From Antrodiella citrinella (Eukaryota > Basidiomycota > Agaricomycetes > Polyporales > Steccherinaceae), in assembly GCA_004802725.1 (NCBI GenBank), contig SGPM01000203.1, forward strand, positions 1 to 50,231: a stretch of DNA of 50,231 nucleotides, written 5' to 3'. The first letter of the stretch is position 1. Each line of letters starts with the position of its first letter. The position numbers were made by a program, and so were the translations under genes. The notes under the pieces were generated by a model. That model did not search any database and was not told the origin of the DNA. It saw only the letters and a program-made list of their open reading frames with translations. Shown here in pieces: positions 44,950 through 50,231 of the stretch.

Positions 44950-45410
44950 ATGTACGCCCGTAACGTCCTCGCTGCTCTCTTCTTCGCCATGGTCGCGGCC
45001 CCCAGTGCTCTCGCAGCTCCTCAGTGAGTTTCTTCTTGTCATGATATCCGAAGATTGTCGCTCATTCTTGCCATCAGGGAATCCTCTGAGCTGTACGCTC
45101 GCGAGTATGACGCGCCTTCCAGTGTCTTCGCCCGTTCCTACGACGACTTCTTGGAAGCGCGAACTATCGACGCGATCAACAACGTCCTCAAGCGTCAAGA
45201 ATATGAGGAGCTTTTCGCTCGTGAATTCAGGTACGTGTCAGGCTTCCTTGTCTACTATACTTGTGATCTCATTGTCGACGTTGTGTTCACAGCTCCCAGC
45301 TGGAGGCACGCGGGAGCAAAGATAAGGGAGATGCTTCATCCATCTCCCCCAGCACTTTGATCCCTGTCGTCGCTTCAATTGGCGCGATTGCAGGAGCGAT
45401 CCTGTTCTAA
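44950..45410 (+). CDS. Small secreted protein with AR repeats and hydrophobic tail
   Basis: Three exons (44950-45023, 45078-45230, 45293-45410) sum to 345 bases, 114 residues. The signal peptide (MYARNVLAALFFAMVAAPSA, cleaved after ALA) is clear. The mature part carries spaced motifs of the form aromatic-Ala-Arg plus acidic residues: LYAREYD, VFARSYDDFLEAR and LFAREFSSQLEAR, with a KR site (LKRQEYEE) that could be a Kex2 site. The last 20 residues (STLIPVVASIGAIAGAILF) are hydrophobic, after a small-residue stretch (GDASSISPS), as for a GPI-anchor signal or a tail anchor. No Cys. Such short proteins with LEAR/YARE strings occur in mushroom genomes, but their function is unknown. Likely cell-surface or secreted. 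Confidence 0.8.
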
Positions 45411-45789
45411 ATGCGAGAGTCGAGCTACACGTTCGAGTACAATACTTCCTGTGACGAATGTCGCGCTCCTTTACGATTAATGAGATTATGTTTGGGGTTG
45501 GGAGGGAAAAAGAAATCGTCAGTCGTGATATATGCCTCAAGCATCAAGGCCTCAAGCTTCCATCAATCTGCAGACATGTAGCTTGGCCGCCACCGAATCA
45601 AAAACCCGTAAGTGACCTCAAGCCAGTAAGTATGTCTGTGTTTGGTATAGCGGAGACCCAGCTGATTGGGAGGAGATTCTATTTGGAAGTATATATTCCA
45701 GTCTCCGGTTTAACAGACTTTCGGCCCGCGAGAACACCAGATCATATACATCTTCTCTTGTGTTGCGTTGCAATGCTCTCTAAGGGACT
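45411..45789. other. Intergenic region
   Basis: The 3' flank of the small secreted protein and 5' flank of the JmjC gene. Nothing else seen. Confidence 0.5.
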
Positions 45790-47376
45790 ATGTCTACATC
45801 GAAACACAAGACTCTCGAAACGATCACACCTACCATTTCTGCGCAAGAATTTTTCGAACAATATGTCTCAAAACGCCAGCCGGTCGTTATGAAGGGTTTT
45901 CCAGACGACAAGAGCTTCAAGGGATCTCAGTGGGTGGGCTCCCAAGTGTTTAGTTTGAAGGGTTTTTTTGACTTCGTTCTGTATCAAGTAGGCAGACCAC
46001 AGACTCCAGTACCTGAGTAAGAAGGCTGGAAATGTTACAGTGATGGTGGAACCCATGAATTCGGACTCGAATCAGTTTGGAACTGACGTCGAGCGGATTC
46101 CGATGTCTTTCAAGGACTTCTTGTCGTCTCTCCAAAACCCGGATGGCCCCTACCACTATCTCACGACACAGTACGCCTTCGAGGACGAAGAGGATGAAGG
46201 GATGGGCGCTGAAGGGGGAGAGTCTGTGACGACTCTTCCACCCCCGACGAATGCGCTGATGGACGATTTCCCCCTGGTTCCGAGGTTGATGGGGAACATG
46301 TCCTTGCAGCAAGTGAACTTGTGGCTCGGTAAATCAAAAGATGGATCCTCGTCTGGTCTTGTGAGTGTTCCGTCGTGTTGTTTCCTCTATGGCTTCTGAC
46401 CGATACTCAGCACCATGACTTCCACGACAACCTCTACATTCTCCTATCTGGATCAAAACGCTTCGTACTCTACCCACCAGCCGAACACGTGAACCTATAC
46501 CCTCATGGCACGCTGGACACATTCCATCCCAACGGGCTCATATCATACAAAGACGCGCCGGTGAGAAGCGACGGTCTCCCCGTGAGGACGGCTGCAAAGG
46601 CTCGTGTAAAGGCAATCGAGAGAAAGCTGGAGACTCTAGCGGCGGCGGGGAAAGGCAAGGGGAAGGGAAAAGACAAAGAGCGCAAAAAGTGGATGGACTT
46701 GCACGACGAAGCGCTGGACGAGCTCGCGAAGGTGACGTTGGATGCTGTGGACGAGGAAGCTTTTGGTTTCGGGGATGGTGAAGAGGACGACTTCGACGCG
46801 TTAATGGGAGAGCTGGATGGGGATGACGGAGAAGATGAAGATGGTTCGGGTTCGAGTAACAGGAACAACGCAGTAGAGGATCCGGACGAGGAGGAGGAGG
46901 AAGGGTCTACGCTAGGGCAACCCGATGACGACGAGTCCAACCCTGAATCATCCTCCGAACCGTCCTCATTTTCCCGGATACCAACGCACACGCTGCACAC
47001 GCACCTCGGGCTTCCTACCACATCTCTTCCACTCTCCTCTCCTCAGGCATTCCCCAACCTTCAAAAGTGCGGCAAGCCGTACGTTGTACATCTCGACGCA
47101 GGTGAGATGCTATATCTCCCAGCATCGTGGTGGCATGAGGTCACATCTACATCTACACCAAGCAAAACGACGTCAACTCCAGGTGTGCATATGGCCTTTA
47201 ACTACTGGTTCTACCCTCCGACGAGCAAGGACTTCGCAGGGCCGTACGAAGATGCACTCGTGTGGGAATACCTCAAGACGAGCAGCAGTGCTGAGGGAAA
47301 GGACGATGGGGCGAAGGGTGGGAAGAGGAAACTACGTGATGATGTGGAGGATGGCAGGAAAAAGGCGAAACATTGA
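45790..47376 (+). CDS. JmjC-domain (cupin-8) oxygenase
   Basis: A Fe(II)/2-oxoglutarate-dependent hydroxylase or demethylase of the JmjC superfamily, small JMJD type. Exons are 45790-about 45933, 46010-46360 and 46411-47376, about 486 residues. The first donor is uncertain: 45933 keeps SQW joined to YLSKKAG, and 45945 is an in-frame alternative. The N-terminus (QEFFEQYVSKRQPVVMKGFP) is a typical cupin-8 start. The metal triad begins HHD (about 166-168) in HHDFHDNLYILLSGSKRF, with the distal His in VHMAFNYWFYPP (about 425). Between them lies an insert of about 150 residues with a Lys/Gly block (GKGKGKGKDKERKK) and then a long Asp/Glu-rich stretch (about 285-350). The C-terminus is basic (GKRKLRDDVEDGRKKAKH), a likely nuclear signal. 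Substrate unknown. Confidence 0.87.
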
Positions 47377-47954
47377 ACGGACTGGCAGTGGGGTCAGATT
47401 GTGTATTGTGTAGGCTGCAGTGTAAGCAACGTCTCTGGGAGCTTGTGTACGTTCTAGTTGAGTACATGTTGAATGATTCTGTTATGGAGTTGAGGTCATT
47501 TCAATACGAAGACCGTTGAAGTTGAGCTTGACGCGGAATTTCAATGCGCATACACGAAACTTGGGATGACAGGAACCGTGACCCGGCGGAGGATTCCTGG
47601 GATGGACATACGACTGCTCTGCATGATGTGTTTGCTGGCTTCTCGTATCGTGACGGAACGGAGGTGCGGCTTAAGAGATGACGTTTGCACAAGACGACTG
47701 AGGAATTGCTGAAAGGTGTTTCTGACGGTTTGAAGGTCGTCATGAGTAATCGTGTGTCTTTTATTCTGTCTCTACTATGCTCAGGAATTTCGCCCAACTT
47801 TCTTTTGATGAGAACTTGGATATACCAAAGTGCAGCCTATTGTGAATCGATATTATGAGAGACCGACTATGACAATAGACACCGTAACCGTGATTCTACC
47901 TTATATATATTCAAAAGCATTCCCTGAGCACGATGATCATGTTCACCGCAGGTA
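47377..47954. other. Convergent intergenic region
   Basis: Lies between the 3' ends of the JmjC gene (+) and the nuclease (-). No gene supported. Confidence 0.5.
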
Positions 47955-49451
47955 TCATGTCCGAGAAAATAATCTGCGCCACAAAGGCCGTCGTTGTGCT
48001 TCTTGCCCGTCAGCCTGCGACTCAGCCTCCCCAGCTTTGTCACTACTGGCTCCTCGTTTCTTATACTCAGCCGGCGTCTCAGCCCCCACGCCGTTCTTCC
48101 ACATGCCCCGTTTCGCTTTCCTACAAACGACGCCGCAATCAGCATCGCAGAACACCCGGGAACTATGAGATAAGACCACATACTGCGCTTCTGCCTGAAT
48201 CGCTAAGAACGCCTCCTTGCCCAGCCCTCCATACTCCGCACCAGCCTGCTCATACGTGACCGCCCAGCCTGCCCTCAACATCTCTACCGACACGTTCTTG
48301 CCCTTGGACATCCACGCAGGGACGAGCGCCCGCGGGACGTAAGCTGATCCTACGATGCGTCCGTATTGGTCCTTCCGGAACAACTGGCAGTAGACTGTCT
48401 TGCCTTCGACTTGAGACTTGAGCCAGGTGAGGGCTTCGGGAGCGTAGGGTTGGCCTGGTCGGCCGAAGTGTGCGCCCTGGTGAATGGAAGTGTGTGTTAG
48501 ATTGAGATGTGAGGCAAGACAGGCGGGCATACCTCGGGGGCGTCGACACCCGCTATACGGATATGAATCGTCTGGTGTTGCAGCTTGTCTGTTACGGGTT
48601 GCATCAATTCGTGAATCATTCCTGAGACAAGTCAGAGACCACACGCACCACGACGTGTTGGGATACGTCTGAACTTGAGCGGCCATCTCCAGCCAAACGC
48701 AGGTGTATGGTACACACGGAAGTTGTCGTTGTCACCTACGCTGGATGATCAATACGTCAACAACCTTCATAGTAGAGGTGAAGGAGATATGGGAAGTTGT
48801 GAACAATATTCTTCCAGGAAAGAGGTCATGGACTCAAAGCAAGCACACTGACGCATACGCGTGCCAAGTGATGTCCTCACTCATCCTAACCACGGCCCCG
48901 GTCCCAGTCGTGTGACTCCTACTTCATATTATCATTTCGCCCATCATTCCTGCTCAGCATATCTGAATACACATATCCGTGACGGTAAGCGACATGATAC
49001 TGCGGGGAACTCGGGATGGGAGTAACAATACCGTAGACAAGGACTACCCTCAGCCATGCATTCGGGTAACATTGTCGAAGACGTGGGTCCTAAAGTTTTT
49101 CAAAGCGGATAATGATGTTTCACGACCTCAAATATGCCTAGAAGAAACGTAGAGCATCGGCCGTACTCACTTGGTCACGTATCCCTTGATCCACCGCTTG
49201 CCTGCGAGTACGTCCGGGGTCACCCAGTCTCCGTTGGGAATTCTTCGAGCGAACCGCCTGTAGAGTATTGCAACGACCAGGGTCGTCGAAGAGCCAATCG
49301 CGAGCGCAGACAAGGCCAGAAGTGAGGGTGGAAGAGAACTGAGGGCGTTGTCTAGCTTGGCCATGACTATTGTGACTGCGTCCGAATTCGCTGGCTCAAC
49401 CGCATGGTTCGCATCAGGTTGTTTGGGATTTTGACGGCCGCCAGACCACAT
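47955..49451 (-). CDS. LCL3: LCL3-type membrane-anchored endonuclease (SNase domain)
   Basis: A probable Lcl3-family nuclease with a staphylococcal-nuclease (OB-fold) domain. In yeast the family is membrane-anchored and reported at mitochondria. Five exons: 49451-49171, 48740-48649, 48588-48533, 48476-48184, 48120-47955; 888 bases, 295 residues. One membrane segment ([20 protein letters not shown], about 44-63) is followed by a basic stretch (YRRFARR). The nuclease domain opens with [13 protein letters not shown]. Catalytic features are the Arg and acidic residues of [10 protein letters not shown] (about 134-143) and the second Arg in DQYGRIVG (about 183); GPG-type loops are replaced by HFGRPGQPY. 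The C-terminus ([11 protein letters not shown], then KKRG) is basic. The first intron is long (about 430 bases) compared with the rest. Confidence 0.9.
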
Positions 49452-50231
49452 TGCTACGACTCAAGTTGCACGGGGTTGTTGATAGAAATCCAAGTAACCA
49501 GAAATACTGAAGACAAGGGGTGCGAAAGAAAGCATGGTCGTCGCACCAAACAGCCTCAATGCACTTATGGGCGTCTGTTTCAACGCCCGGACGAAGACAA
49601 CATCTTACTGTTGGTACGACCGTCGACGTATTATCGAGCCATTTTCACCGGCAAATCTAATGAGGTGTCCAAAAGGTGACACGAAAAAGAATGCAGCGGA
49701 TTCGGAGTGACTTGTGCGTAAAGCACGCAGCCAGCCTGCAGGCTGCCAGTGCCAAGACTAGCTTAGCCACGAGTGTTGGGATCTCCAAGCTTTAGATGAC
49801 ACCACAGCAGCAAAGGTTCTAGTGGATTTGTGAGATATCGTGTTGCTGCGCAGAAACAAACGATGGTCGTCGCCGAGCTGGTTTACGGGCGTCTTTTCGA
49901 GCAGACTTGCCTTTTGAGGCTTCGCCCAGTATCGCTGGGTATGTTTCCCGACTCTGCTTGGGTTGCTTGGCCCTCGTCTTTGTTGGGCTTAGTAGAATGA
50001 ACCGTGCAACGTTACATGACAGTATTTCGATTCTGGATCGACTCGGATAGGCTGATTGCGATTTTTTGCGATTTGCGAACGAATCGGGGACGACGTCATC
50101 GCAGTTGTAAGTAGTTCGAACAATCCTAGTCACCATTTGAGCACTCACGACAATGGATTTTCTGCAGAAATTCAGCTCGAATGATAGCAAAGCTGACAAC
50201 AAAAGACAGTTTTCGATAGGATGATGGCTTG
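49452..50231. other. Right-end region
   Basis: The 5' flank of LCL3 at left. A minus-strand frame of 127 codons (49819-50202) is rich in Lys, Arg and Ser and could be the 3' end of a gene entering from outside the window. I see no domain and no decisive splice sites, so it is left uncalled. Confidence 0.35.

Overview
The window looks like nuclear DNA of a filamentous basidiomycete, most likely an Agaricomycete. Nearly every gene is cut by many GT-AG introns of about 45-65 bases. There is an intron-containing tRNA-Ala. The gene content is also typical of mushroom-forming fungi: a tandem P450 family, F-box/LRR-like genes and relics, a tandem BTB protein, small secreted proteins and plant-polymer nutrition genes. 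I spliced the genes by hand. For ten multi-exon genes with confident splice sites the summed exons are exact multiples of three, which supports the models: serine hydrolase, GH3, DUR3, three P450s, F-box gene, MFS transporter, repeat protein and LCL3.

Layout. 0.6-4.6 kb (+): a beta-lactamase-like serine hydrolase and a protein with two BTB domains. 5.6 kb (-): tRNA-Ala(UGC). 5.8-9.3 kb (-): a secreted GH3 beta-glucosidase with a long Ser/Thr-rich leader. 10.5-13.8 kb (-): a 25-exon DUR3-type urea transporter. 15.1-27.4 kb: a tandem cytochrome P450 array on the minus strand, with three intact genes sharing the same 14-exon architecture and one decayed copy. An 80-base foldback element with an 8-base target-site duplication lies in the array, and an F-box-like gene is lodged on the opposite strand between the third and fourth P450 positions. 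28.8-30.8 kb: a divergent pair of unrecognised predicted coiled-coil proteins. 31.5-33.6 kb (+): a possible small Cys-rich protein and a short cytosolic-looking protein with a possible NTF2-like fold. 34.2-36.4 kb (-): an MFS sugar transporter. 38.8-39.8 kb (-): a secreted Gly/Asn/Ser repeat protein whose repeats are each a symmetric phase-1 exon. 42.3-43.6 kb (+): a broken F-box-like gene followed by a 16-base tandem repeat. 45-47.4 kb (+): a small secreted protein and a JmjC-domain protein. 48-49.5 kb (-): an LCL3-type membrane-anchored nuclease.

How the genes fit together. The GH3 enzyme would release glucose outside the cell and the MFS carrier could import sugars; the DUR3 transporter would import urea. 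This is a nutritional neighbourhood by inference, not an operon. The P450 array shows birth and death by tandem duplication: the dead copy is most like its right-hand-facing neighbour at 15.1-17.4 kb, and the two share 5' flanking sequence. No PKS, NRPS or terpene synthase is visible, so I do not call a biosynthetic cluster. The most unusual item is the exon-modular repeat protein at 38.8-39.8 kb.
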